From an uncultured Eubacteriales bacterium (GTDB taxonomy: Bacteria > Bacillota_A > Clostridia > Christensenellales > Aristaeellaceae), in NCBI GenBank assembly GCA_900313545.1, contig OMRS01000157.1, forward strand, positions 1 through 21,001: a DNA stretch of 21,001 nucleotides, written 5' to 3'. A model generated the notes under the pieces. The model searched no databases and had not been told where the DNA came from. It was given only the letters and a program-made list of their open reading frames with translations. The position numbers were made by a program, and so were the translations under genes. Within the stretch, counting starts at the first letter, position 1. Each line of letters opens with the position of its first letter. Shown one piece after another: positions 1 to 8,900 of this stretch.

Positions 1-751
1 AGAAGGAGACCATGCAGTCCTCCGCAGCGGTGTAGGTGGTGGTCCAGCTTTCGATTTTCTTCATCTGGTCGTTTTCCACCTTGTACATTTCTGAAAGGTT
101 CTGGTCATCCGGATACTGCTGCTTGAGGTAGCTCCTGCGGGCGCTGAGCAGCGAAGAGATGCTCTTTTCGAGGTTGGTCAGTGAACCGACGCCTCTGCCG
201 CGCACCAGGGTGCGAACCTGCACCGCCAGTTCAGCAATCTCCTTGTTCTCGCTGTCCAGCTCCGCATCCACGTATTTGGAAAAGACCTGGTTCTCGTGGA
301 AATTCTGGATCTGCTCCCGGTAGCTGTTGAGACGGTTGATCTCTGTCTGGTTGTAGCCGCTTGAATACACCCGGCAGATGGGGTCATTGCGCCGCAGATG
401 ACTTCCCTCTGCGGCGATAAAGTCGATGGTGGTGTTGCTTTCAGACTCACGCAGGGTCTCATTGCGGGCAATGACCAGCGTTCCGGTATAGATGTTGCCC
501 ATCGTGCTCTCCTGGACCCGGGCGGTGGTCGCGTTGCTGCTCACGATCCTCCGCACGGCGTATACCCCGATGAGCACGCACATGACCAGCAGCAGAGGGA
601 TGAGGATCAGGCCGATCCTCACCCGTCTCCCCCGCCGCTTCGTTGGACGGACCTGGCCGCGGCGGGGAGCCTTCTTTCCGGCGGAGGACTTTTTTCTGAC
701 CGGTCCCATATCCGGCTTTTTCCGGCCGGCCGAGGGTCTTTTTGTGGTCAT
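1..751 (-). CDS. HlyD-like membrane-anchored protein (3' end outside the window)
   Basis: The frame opens with ATG at 751 and stays open to the left edge, so only about 250 N-terminal residues are visible. It starts with a very basic cytoplasmic tail of about 44 residues (many K and R), followed by one hydrophobic segment at about residues 46-66 (GLILIPLLLVMCVLIGVYAV). An extracytoplasmic part then begins with a GNIYTGTLVIARNE stretch resembling the first beta-barrel/lipoyl half of HlyD-type adaptors, followed by a helical region (about 130-230) with EQIQNFHENQ and similar. In Clostridia, HlyD-like proteins of this layout often sit near cell-envelope or division genes; that is recalled, not tested. 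The start overlaps the previous gene's stop by ATGA, so translation is probably coupled. The transported or bound partner is unknown. Confidence 0.6.
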   Translation of the reverse strand, partial: MTTKRPSAGRKKPDMGPVRKKSSAGKKAPRRGQVRPTKRRGRRVRIGLILIPLLLVMCVLIGVYAVRRIVSSNATTARVQESTMGNIYTGTLVIARNETLRESESNTTIDFIAAEGSHLRRNDPICRVYSSGYNQTEINRLNSYREQIQNFHENQVFSKYVDAELDSENKEIAELAVQVRTLVRGRGVGSLTNLEKSISSLLSARRSYLKQQYPDDQNLSEMYKVENDQMKKIESWTTTYTAAEDCMVSF

Positions 752-1728
752 TCGTGTCCACTCTCTTCAGTTTCCCGCTCTAGGAGCGAGAGTTCATACT
801 CTTCTCCGCCAAGGAGCAGAGGGTGGTACTGCACGCGGCGGCAGCCGGGCAGGCGGCGCCGGGATTCCTCCCGCAGCCGTGCAGGCAGCAGGGTCATCAT
901 CAGGCCACCGTTTTCCAGAATCCTCAGAGATTCACGGAAACCGCCCCGGATGTCAGATTCATCCAGACGCTCTGAGGATTTGGTGGGAATCAGGAAAAAC
1001 ACCACCTGCATACCGCCGTCCGGGATGCCCGTATCGCTGACTGGACCGGGCAGAGCCACAAGACGTTCCTGGGCGGAGTGCATCATCCTTTCCCGGGCGC
1101 CGCGGTCATAGAAGACGCAGATCACTTTCCGGGCACCTGCCGTCTTCAGCGCACGGGGGAGATTCTCCCCCGTGCAGCCGATGACGGCGGTGCTCCTGCC
1201 GGAAACGGGCATACAAGCGGCCATCAGCTCGCACAGGTCCCGCCGCAGCAGATCGCTCTCCTTTTCCTTTCGATGCGCGCTGTACCATAGCAAAAGTGTT
1301 GCATCCTCCCGCAGATCCACCCAGATTTCCACGGCAGGCCGGTCGCGATTTACGCGCATGCCGGTTTGCTCGCATACCCGGTTTTCAATCAGGTACACGG
1401 TCTTCATGCCGGCGGACACGGGAGTGCCGTTTTCATGTGCGGTGAGCCGGAAGGTTTTTCCGGCCGCCTGTTCAAAGGGCAGGCGGTCCATCCAGCTGTC
1501 GTCGTTCAGGATACGTTTCAGGGCGGAATCCACGTCCTTTTCCCGGCGCAGTCGCTGCAGCAGCAGGAAACTGCGGTGCATGAAGGGCAGCTGGGGCTCC
1601 TTCACCGAACGGTATATGCAGTAACCCCGGCCGATTTGTTCCACACTGACGCCGCCCGCCCTGCGCATTGCCTGGGCGACCATGTCCTCAAGTCCTGGAA
1701 TAAAGGTTGAACAATATTCGTTTTTCAT
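748..1728 (-). CDS. THUMP-like protein with a degenerate methyltransferase-type domain
   Basis: This encodes about 326 residues. The N-terminus (NEYCSTFIPGLEDMVAQAM) resembles the opening of THUMP-containing RNA methyltransferases of the TrmN/RlmL type, which bind structured RNA. The segment at about 120-145 (GMRVNRDRPAVEIWVDLRED) resembles the THUMP end, where homologs have a similar NPD-like stretch. The C-terminal half should hold the Rossmann methyltransferase fold, but the usual DPxCGSGT motif I is absent; the equivalent place reads AVIGCTGENLPRALKTAG. No NPPY-type motif IV is seen either. I infer that it binds RNA or has lost catalysis. ATG at 1728 was chosen over one 15 codons upstream because it has an AGAGG site 5 bases away and avoids overlapping the Nudix gene. 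It ends in an ATGA overlap with the HlyD-like gene. Confidence 0.6.
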   Translation of the reverse strand: MKNEYCSTFIPGLEDMVAQAMRRAGGVSVEQIGRGYCIYRSVKEPQLPFMHRSFLLLQRLRREKDVDSALKRILNDDSWMDRLPFEQAAGKTFRLTAHENGTPVSAGMKTVYLIENRVCEQTGMRVNRDRPAVEIWVDLREDATLLLWYSAHRKEKESDLLRRDLCELMAACMPVSGRSTAVIGCTGENLPRALKTAGARKVICVFYDRGARERMMHSAQERLVALPGPVSDTGIPDGGMQVVFFLIPTKSSERLDESDIRGGFRESLRILENGGLMMTLLPARLREESRRRLPGCRRVQYHPLLLGGEEYELSLLERETEESGHE

Positions 1729-1741
1729 ACATCCTCTGAGT

Positions 1742-2257
1742 TTAGCGCTTTCTGTATTTCTGCTGCATGTCAAAAAGCATCCTGTAATACGGGTCCCCGT
1801 AGTTGTACATCTGGCCGGTGCGGAGCATCCGGCGGATTTGCTCCGGAGTGAACCACCGGACCTCTGAGACCTCCTCCTTCTGAAGACGGAAAGCCTCCGC
1901 CGGCCGGTCGGTGATCAGAAAATAGATGCTGCAGAAGGAATTTGTCCGACGAAGCCGTGCCAGAAGCCGCAGTTCATCGGCCTGTGCCTCATATCCCAGC
2001 TCCTCCCGGAGCTCCCGCCGGGCTGCCTCCTCGGGGGTTTCCCCGCTGACCGCGGATCCTCCTGTTGCAGCCCAGATTCCGGGCTTCCAGAGCACCTGCA
2101 TGGACCGCTTCTGCACGAGCAGTCTGCCGCGTCCGTCCATGGGCCAGATATGCACCCCGATATGGTACATTCCCGGAGGAACCTCCTGGCCGCGGACCAT
2201 GGTCTTTCCGGTCAACCGGCCTTCCGAATCGAGCAGATCCCATATCTCCTGTGGCAT
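1742..2257 (-). CDS. Nudix hydrolase, isopentenyl-diphosphate isomerase-like subgroup
   Basis: This 171-residue protein carries a complete Nudix box at residues 67-89 (GSAVSGE, seven residues, then RELREELGY), matching GX5EX7REUXEEXGU, so the Mg-binding glutamates are present. Family members hydrolyse a nucleoside diphosphate linked to another group. The opening (EIWDLLDSEGRLTGKTMVRG) and the HIGVHIW segment before the box match the small cytosolic Nudix proteins related to type 1 IPP isomerases (YfcD-like). These usually have undetermined substrates, so true isomerase activity should not be assumed. The ribosome binding site is weak (AAGGCGGG). The start lies 11 bases after the flavodiiron stop and the gene ends 13 bases before the THUMP-like gene, consistent with operon expression. 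Confidence 0.85.
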   Translation of the reverse strand: MPQEIWDLLDSEGRLTGKTMVRGQEVPPGMYHIGVHIWPMDGRGRLLVQKRSMQVLWKPGIWAATGGSAVSGETPEEAARRELREELGYEAQADELRLLARLRRTNSFCSIYFLITDRPAEAFRLQKEEVSEVRWFTPEQIRRMLRTGQMYNYGDPYYRMLFDMQQKYRKR

Positions 2258-2268
2258 ACCGGCCCGCC

Positions 2269-3411
2269 TTATCTGCCAGCGAGTTGGAGGACAGCAGCGC
2301 GGATTTTTTCAAGGTCTGCAGGATGCGCCATGGAGCGCAAGCTCAGGGTCTGTTCGGCGATGGTCATGTTCTTCATCTCCTCCAGTGCGGCGCGCATGAG
2401 CTTGCCGGACATGGGCGCCCAGGTGCCGTTTTCCATCAGCTGCACCCTTCTTCCCTGCAAACCCTTGGCTTTCAACACAGACAGGAAGCCGGCGGTAGCC
2501 TGGGGCAGCGCGCCGTCATAGGTTACGCTGGCCAGGAAGATGGCGCTGTGGCGGAAGGCGGCGGAGACAGCAGTGGACACGTGCTGGCGGCCCAGATTGA
2601 CAAAGGTGCACGGAACACCTGCATCCTGCAGGGCCAGATAGGCCTGATGCGCGGCCTCCTCCGTGTGACCGTGGAGGCTGGTGACCGCCACCAGCACGCC
2701 GTCGTCCTCCGGAGTCCAGGTGGACCACTTCCGGTACAGCTCAAGGATCTCGCCAAGGCGTTCCCCTGTCAGGTCCGGTCCGTGCAGAGGGCAGATGCGC
2801 TCAATGTCAAGGGACGCGGCCTTTTTCAGCACGGCCTGCACCTGTGCGCCGTACTTTCCGACAATATTGGTGTAATAGCGGCGGTAGTCCTCCTTCACCA
2901 GACTTGCCCCGTCAAAGCCGAAGCATCCGAAGGCATCCGCGGAGAACAGCATTTTTTCTTCCGGAATATAGGTGATCATTACCTCAGGCCAGTGGACCAT
3001 GGGCGCTGTCAGGAAGCGCAGGGTGCATTTTCCCAGAGAAAGCTCCCTGCCCTCGGCTACCGTGATGCGTTCATTGGGAAGGGATTCATCGGTAAACTGA
3101 TCCAGGAAGGCAAGCGCTTTGGCGGTGCCCACCAGTGTCATCTCGGGGAAGAGCTTGCAGCAGCTGGCAATGCCGCCGGAATGGTCCGGCTCCATATGGG
3201 AGATAATCAGATAGTCCGGCCGTTTTCCGGCCAGCACGGTCTGCAGGTTTCTCAGCCATTCCCCGGTGAAGTGCGCATCCACCGCATCCATCACGGCAAT
3301 TTTCTCATCAAAGAGGACGCTGGAATTGTAGCTGATGCCGTTGGGCACCGGATACTGTCCTTCAAACAGGTCGATGGTTCTGTCCATGACACCGACAATA
3401 TTCCTTATCAT
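2269..3411 (-). CDS. Flavodiiron protein (FprA-type A flavoprotein)
   Basis: This 380-residue cytosolic protein has an N-terminal metallo-beta-lactamase-like domain and a C-terminal flavodoxin-like domain from about residue 238. All expected diiron ligands are visible: H72, E74, D76 and H77 in SHMEPDHSGG, then H140 (APMVHWPE), D159 (FSADAFG) and H210 (CPLHGP). The FMN-binding loop is VTSLHGHTEEAA, which departs from the common SMYGNT form but keeps its spacing. Family members reduce O2 to water or NO to N2O, using electrons from rubredoxin or F420H2. No rubredoxin domain is fused here, so a separate donor is needed. ATG overlaps the dus stop (ATGA) and is preceded by AGGGAGGAGA. Oxygen or NO detoxification in an anaerobe is the most likely role; which gas is preferred cannot be read from sequence. 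Confidence 0.93.
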   Translation of the reverse strand: MIRNIVGVMDRTIDLFEGQYPVPNGISYNSSVLFDEKIAVMDAVDAHFTGEWLRNLQTVLAGKRPDYLIISHMEPDHSGGIASCCKLFPEMTLVGTAKALAFLDQFTDESLPNERITVAEGRELSLGKCTLRFLTAPMVHWPEVMITYIPEEKMLFSADAFGCFGFDGASLVKEDYRRYYTNIVGKYGAQVQAVLKKAASLDIERICPLHGPDLTGERLGEILELYRKWSTWTPEDDGVLVAVTSLHGHTEEAAHQAYLALQDAGVPCTFVNLGRQHVSTAVSAAFRHSAIFLASVTYDGALPQATAGFLSVLKAKGLQGRRVQLMENGTWAPMSGKLMRAALEEMKNMTIAEQTLSLRSMAHPADLEKIRAAVLQLAGR

Positions 3412-4394
3412 GAGATATTCTCCTCCCTTTCAGCCTGCGTAAAAAACGCGGTACATTCCTTCCGGAACGCCTCGCCGGTGGTGAGGACGTTCACTCTTGT
3501 CCGAAAAGCCGCTGCACCCCGCAGCGACCGGGTATACCATCCTGCATGGCGGCGCATTTCCCGTACCGCCGTTTCTTCTCCCTTGAAGGAGATGAGCATG
3601 TTCAGATGCCACAGACATGCCCCAAGGCGCTCCATGGGCGTGGGCATGTACACCGGCGCTCCCGTGAGCAGCTGGTGAATCTGTGAAAAGATGAAGGGGT
3701 TCCCCTGTGCTGCACGCCCCACCGCCACCGCGTCGCATCCGGTTTCCTCGAGCATCCGGAGAGCTGCCGTTGCATCGGTGACATCCCCGTTTCCCACCAC
3801 GGGGATGGACAGGCATCTGCGCATTTCCCGGATGGCGGGCCAGTCCGCCCGCCCCTCATAGAACTGGCTTCGGGTCCTGGCGTGGAGTGTAATGAGGGAC
3901 GCTCCGTTTTCCTGGCAGATTTCCCCCAGACGAAGGCACAGCCGCCGCTCCTCAGGGGCAAATCCCAGACGCATCTTGACGCTGACGGGAAGGGCGCTGG
4001 CCTGTGAGACGGCGCGCACCACCCTCCTGACCCCTTCCGGATCACGCATCAAGGCGGAGCCGTCCCCGTTTCCCACGACCTTCGGCACCGGGCAGCCCAT
4101 ATTGATGTCCACCATGGAATACACCCCCCGGGAGGAAAGCCTTCGTGCCGTCTCCGCCATAATCTCAGGCTCATGCCCAAAGATCTGCACGGCCGTGCGG
4201 CCCGCCTCCTCCGGGGCGACCTCCAGAAGACGCCGCTGGGCCTCGCTCTCCCGGGCGCAGAGCATAAACCCCTTGGCGCTGACCATTTCGGTCACACACA
4301 GTCCCGCCCCATGGGCATAGCACAGGGTCCGAAAGGCACGGTCCGTGACTCCGGCCATGGGGCTGAGCATCGCCCGTGTTCTGTCAGGAACCAT
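3408..4394 (-). CDS. dus: tRNA-dihydrouridine synthase, DusB-like
   Basis: This 328-residue FMN enzyme reduces specific uridines in the tRNA D-loop using NADPH. The TIM-barrel signatures are in order: LSPMAGVTDRAFR (10-22, FMN binding), VDINMGCPVPKV (95-106) with the catalytic Cys101, GSALM (112-116), VKMRLGF (139-145), LHARTRSQFYEG (170-181), GNGDV (201-205) and GRAAQGNPF (about 227-235). This matches the DusB-type bacterial enzyme. The C-terminal helical domain is present and ends at normal family length. ATG at 4394 has GGAGG six bases upstream and overlaps the preceding membrane-anchored gene by 11 bases. Its stop overlaps the flavodiiron ATG, so the two are probably translated together. 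Confidence 0.93.
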   Translation of the reverse strand: MVPDRTRAMLSPMAGVTDRAFRTLCYAHGAGLCVTEMVSAKGFMLCARESEAQRRLLEVAPEEAGRTAVQIFGHEPEIMAETARRLSSRGVYSMVDINMGCPVPKVVGNGDGSALMRDPEGVRRVVRAVSQASALPVSVKMRLGFAPEERRLCLRLGEICQENGASLITLHARTRSQFYEGRADWPAIREMRRCLSIPVVGNGDVTDATAALRMLEETGCDAVAVGRAAQGNPFIFSQIHQLLTGAPVYMPTPMERLGACLWHLNMLISFKGEETAVREMRRHAGWYTRSLRGAAAFRTRVNVLTTGEAFRKECTAFFTQAEREENIS

Positions 4395-4938
4395 TCGGGG
4401 CCTCCTTCAGGGCCTCCAGAAGCTGGAGATTGGAAATCTTCCATCTCCCCTTTTCCCGGACCAGACTGACGCGATACCTGCCGCCGTTCCATGCGGGGGG
4501 ATTCAGCCGCTCCTCCCCGCCTTCCTTCAGGGCCTGTGCCCGGCTGCTGCTGCGGATGGTGCCGTCAATGGATGGCACCCGCTCCACCACTTCGGCCCGG
4601 GCGGTTTTTTCCCAGGGCCAGCTCCAGATGGAGAGAATCTGTACATCGTGACGGAAGGAACGGATGGTGTAATCCCTGTACGGGCTTCTGTCAGACAGGC
4701 CCACCTGCAGGACCGGATCAGCGGAAAGAAAATCCTCCCGGAAATAGCTGGACAGCCGATCAGCATTTTTTCCCGTAAGTACGGCGCCGGCCCTCATCTG
4801 GAGTCCCTCATCCATGAGCACCCAGATGTTGGCCGTGTTCATTGCCGTATAGAAGGACAGAATCAGAAGGGCAAACACAAGGGTCACCCCCAGAAGCCGC
4901 ACGGCTATGAAATGAAGCAGACGTCTGAGAATTCTCAC
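4384..4938 (-). CDS. Unrecognised single-pass membrane-anchored protein
   Basis: I do not recognise this 184-residue protein. It has a short basic start (MRILRRLLHF), one strong hydrophobic segment at about residues 12-33 (VRLLGVTLVFALLILSFYTA) and then a hydrophilic domain of about 150 residues that is probably extracytoplasmic. The domain has a helical first part (MDEGLQMRAGAVLTGKNADRL) and a likely beta-rich second half ending GRYRVSLVREKGRWKISNLQLLE. A final strand pattern like RWKISNLQLLE is common in NTF2-like or anchored sensor-type folds, but this is only a resemblance. The start codon is GTG with AAAGGA eight bases upstream. The gene begins 24 bases after ftsY and overlaps dus by 11 bases, so it belongs to the operon; its role is unknown. 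Confidence 0.75.
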   Translation of the reverse strand: MRILRRLLHFIAVRLLGVTLVFALLILSFYTAMNTANIWVLMDEGLQMRAGAVLTGKNADRLSSYFREDFLSADPVLQVGLSDRSPYRDYTIRSFRHDVQILSIWSWPWEKTARAEVVERVPSIDGTIRSSSRAQALKEGGEERLNPPAWNGGRYRVSLVREKGRWKISNLQLLEALKEAPNGS

Positions 4939-4962
4939 AAGAAGCGTCCTTTCTGTGCAGGG

Positions 4963-5958
4963 TCAGAAGATGGCGTCGATAAACTGGCGTGCATCAAAGG
5001 CCTGCAGGTCCTCAATGGCTTCTCCAACGCCGATATAGGAAACGGGAAGCCCCATTTCACTGGAGATGGCCACGGCGATGCCGCCCTTGGCTGTCCCGTC
5101 CAGTTTGGTCAGGATAATGCCGGACACATCCGTTACCGAGGCGAATTCCCTTGCCTGAGCGAGGCCGTTTTGCCCCGTGGTGGCATCGATGACCAGATAG
5201 GTGCGTACATCAGCGCCTTCATATTCGCGGGCGATGATTTTGTGGATCTTCCCCAGCTCGTCCATGAGGTTCTTTTTGTTGTGCAGGCGTCCGGCGGTGT
5301 CCACGATCAGAAGGTCCGCCTCGGAGGCCTTGGCCTTCTGGATGCCATCATATACCACGGCCGCGGGATCCGCACCCTCGGAATGACGAACCAGGGGGAC
5401 GCCGGCCCGGTTTGCCCAGATCTCAAGCTGATCCGCCGCCGCCGCGCGGAAGGTGTCCGCAGCTGCCAGAACGACGCTGTGGCGGGCATTGCGGAAGCGC
5501 ATGGCCAGTTTGCCGATGCTGGTGGTCTTGCCTACGCCGTTGACACCCACCACCAGCATGACCATGGGCCAGGACAGGGGCTGACGCGGCTTGTCCATTT
5601 CCGCCACCAGAATGTCCTTGAGCAGTTCCCTGGCCTTTCGGGCATCGGTGATGCGATCCTTTTTCACCTTCTCCTTCAGCTGGCTGATGACCCGGTCGCT
5701 GACGGAGACGCCCATGTCGCTCATGATCAGGATGTCCACCAGGTCTTCATAGAAGTCATCGTCGATGACCTGGGTGGCCTCCACCAGTTCGTCCACGCGT
5801 CCGGCCACATTGGTCCGGGTTTTGGTCAGGCCGCTCCAGAGCCTGGAGAAGAGGCCGCCGCGGGCTTCTTCCTGCTGCGGGGCTTCTTTTCCGGAGGCGC
5901 GTTCCGGCTCCTTGTCCCCGGGTTCCCGGTTCTTCTTTCCAAATCCAAAGATTCCCAT
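4963..5958 (-). CDS. ftsY: Signal recognition particle receptor FtsY
   Basis: This 331-residue GTPase docks SRP-ribosome complexes at the membrane for co-translational insertion of membrane proteins. It begins with MGIFGFGKK and a charged linker rich in E and K (to about residue 33), then a GLFSRLWSGLTKTR membrane-binding helix and the N domain. The NG domain shows the P-loop GVNGVGKTTSIGKLA from about 137, the DTFRAAA insertion motif, DTAGRLHNKKNLM (G3), and TKLDGTAKGG (G4 region). The acidic N-terminal domain is short compared with E. coli, as is usual in Firmicutes. I chose ATG at 5958 because GGAGG lies four bases upstream; an in-frame ATG 12 codons earlier would overlap smc and lacks such a site. 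It starts 10 bases after the smc stop. Confidence 0.97.
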   Translation of the reverse strand: MGIFGFGKKNREPGDKEPERASGKEAPQQEEARGGLFSRLWSGLTKTRTNVAGRVDELVEATQVIDDDFYEDLVDILIMSDMGVSVSDRVISQLKEKVKKDRITDARKARELLKDILVAEMDKPRQPLSWPMVMLVVGVNGVGKTTSIGKLAMRFRNARHSVVLAAADTFRAAAADQLEIWANRAGVPLVRHSEGADPAAVVYDGIQKAKASEADLLIVDTAGRLHNKKNLMDELGKIHKIIAREYEGADVRTYLVIDATTGQNGLAQAREFASVTDVSGIILTKLDGTAKGGIAVAISSEMGLPVSYIGVGEAIEDLQAFDARQFIDAIF

Positions 5959-5968
5959 AGTACCTCCA

Positions 5969-8900
5969 TTACTGAACTGCCCGTTCGTCCACATCCTTGA
6001 GTTGCACGCTAAGAATCCGGGTCACGCCCTTTTCCTCCATGGCCACGCCGTACAGGCAGTCGCAGCGCTCCATGGTTCCTTTTCGGTGGGTGACAATGAC
6101 GAACTGGGTGTTTTTTGAAAAATTCTTCAGGTATTCCGCAAAAGTGGAAATGTTGCCGTCATCCAACGCAGCTTCAATTTCATCAAGGAAACAGAAGGGC
6201 GTGGGCTTGAGGCGCAGCATGGCAAAGAGAATGGCAATGGCTGTCAGCGCACGTTCCCCGCCGGAAAGCAGGGACAGCATTTGCAGCTTCTTTCCCGGAG
6301 GCTGGGCTACGATATCGATGCCGCAGGTCAGAGCCTCCTTTTCATCCTGAAGCTGAAGCTTGGCGGTGCCGCCGCCGAACAGACGCTGGAAGGTCTCGCT
6401 CAGGTACTGCTGCAGTAGGGTAAAAGACTGCAGGAACTGGGTCTCCATCTGCCGCTTCAGGCTGTCGATGATCCCCAGCAGGTCCCGTTCGGCCTTCAGC
6501 AGGTCGTCCCGCTGCGAGGTCAGCGTGTCATAGCGCTCCTGGCAGGTGCGGTACTCCTCGATGGCGGCCACGTTGACCGGTCCCAGGGAGCGGATTTCGC
6601 TCCTCAGGCGGGCCACCTGCTTCTCCGCATCCTTCACGTCAATGCTTTCATCCAGGTGGGCACGGGCGAGAGCGTAGGTCAGCTCATATTCATCCCAGAT
6701 CCGGGAAGACAGGGCGTCCACCTCGGACTTCATTTTCTCCAGCTGTGAGGAAAGCCTGTGGATGCGGTCCTGCAGGTCCTGCTGGCTGCGGCGCTGGGTA
6801 TCCATGTCATTGCCCAGCCTGATGACCTGGCGCTGTGCATCCTCCCGCTCTCCCTGAAGGGTGGCAAGGCGGCTGTTTTCCTCTTCCAGCTCGCTCTCCC
6901 GCCGGTCAAAAAGCTCCCGGGTTCCTGCCAGCTCCTGAAGCCGGTTCTGGTGCTCGAGGGTCTTGCTGCCGATTTTTTCCTGTGCATCCCCGATGTCAAT
7001 GGCGCACTTGCGGTGCTCTCCCTCCAGGCGTTCCGCCTCCCTGCGGAGGCTTTCAATTCTGTGGGCGCAGCCGCTGACCTCCAGCCTGAGCGCTTCTGCT
7101 CCGGAGCGGAGCTGTTCCACACTCAGCCGAAGATGCTGCACCTGTCCCTGAAGGACTTCCGTGCGGGCGTTCATTTCCTCCTGGGAATGTTCCTCATCTT
7201 CCCGGGAAACGGTAACGTGATTCAGCTGTGAGCTGACTTCCCGGGCATTGGCCTCAATCTGGCGCAGCAGTTCAAGGGTGTTCTCCCTGGCCTGGGAGAG
7301 TTCCTTTCCGTGCTGCTCCAGCTGCCGTATCCGCTCTTCCACAATGGAGGCGTCGATGCGGACCTGATTCAGGAGGGCAAACTGCCCTTCCCGTTCCTTC
7401 CGGAGATCCTGCATCTGTGAGGCAAGCTGCTGCGCACGCGATGAAAGATCGGAAAGCTGTCCCTCTGTCATTGCGATGCGCTCAATGTGCTCTTTGATTT
7501 CCCGTTCCCGGGACAGCAGGCTGGTCATGCGGGACTGGACACTTCCGCCGGTCATGGAACCGCCGGAGTGCATCACGTCTCCCTCCAGGGTCACCAGGCG
7601 GAAGGCCTGGCGTCCCCGACGCATGATGGCGATGCCGGCATCCAGGTTTTCCGCCACCACTGTCCGTCCCAGAAGGTTTTCAATGATGCCCCGAAAGCGG
7701 GGATCAAAGGAGACCAGTTCACTGGCCAGGCCGATACAGCCCGGCATGGAGAGGACTTCCCTCTCCTGGGGAGTCAGAGTCCGTCCCCGGATGGTGGACA
7801 CCGGCAGGAAGGTGGCCCGTCCGGCCTTTTCCTTCCGGAGCCATTCAATCATGTCCCGGGCGACATATTCATCCTCAGTGACAATGTGCTGCAGTGCTCC
7901 GCCCAGGACGGATTCTACCGCTTTTTCAAGGGTTTCAGGTACGGAGATCAGGCTGGCTACCACGCCATGCACCCCGGGTCTGCGCGAAAACTGCTGCAGT
8001 ACGCGTTTAACGGACTGGGCATAGCCGCTGTAATCCCGCTCCATCTCCTGCAGGACATGGAGCCGGCTGCGCAGTGCGGAGCACTCCACATTCAGGGAAT
8101 CTCCCTGTTCACGCAGTTTCTGCTGCAAGAGGGAAAGCTCCTGCTGACGCTCCTGACTTTCATGAATGGCCGTTTCCCTGTGCCCGACCTCCTCTGAAAT
8201 GGCGGAAAGCTCCGCCTTTGCAGAATTCAGGCTCTCCTCAAGGGCAGACAGCTCCTCGTCCCGTCTGCTGAGCTCTTCGTCAGCCTCCTGACGACGCCGA
8301 TCCAGTTCCTGGCGCAGAGTGGAGAGGCGCGCCTCCGCCGTCATGTCGTTGGAACGGCGGTTCATGGCCTCTATGAGGGCCTCCTTGTGGGCATCCAGCA
8401 TCCGTTCGGCCGCAAGCAGCGCGTCGGATTCGGTGTGCAGTTTGGCTTGCGCTTCTTCCAGCTGGGCACACAGACACGCGTGCTGCGCAGTCTCCTGCGT
8501 CATTCCTGATTTGTTGTCCTGGAGCTGTTCCTGAAGCTGCTTCATCTGGAGGGTTCTGACGTCCACCTCCTGGGTCAGGGACAGAACATCCCGTTCCAGC
8601 TGGGCGATCTCCAGACTGAGTACCTTCATGCTTCCCTGCATCGCTTCCCGCTCGCGGGTCAGAGACAGCACCCGGCCATGGGCTTCGTTGACCTTTAGGT
8701 CAAGGTCACCCACTCTGTCAGCCATCTGGTCCCGGGAAAGGGCCAGTTGCACAATAGACGCCTCTATCTGCTCCGCCTGGTGCATCATGTCAGAGAGCGC
8801 CTCGCCGTCTTTCCGGCTGCGCGCTTCGTAGGCATCCGCGCGCACCACGTAGACGGTGCATTCCAGGCTTCGCATCTGGTCCCTCAGGGACAGGTAACGC

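Noticed and set aside
2065..3678. A 537-codon open frame on the plus strand
   Set aside because: It lies opposite the flavodiiron gene, the start of the Nudix gene and the end of dus, all well supported by motifs; long antisense frames are common in GC-rich DNA and this one has no family motifs.
4345..6000. A 551-codon open frame on the plus strand
   Set aside because: It lies opposite ftsY and the membrane-anchored gene; ftsY has complete GTPase motifs, so this is an antisense shadow.
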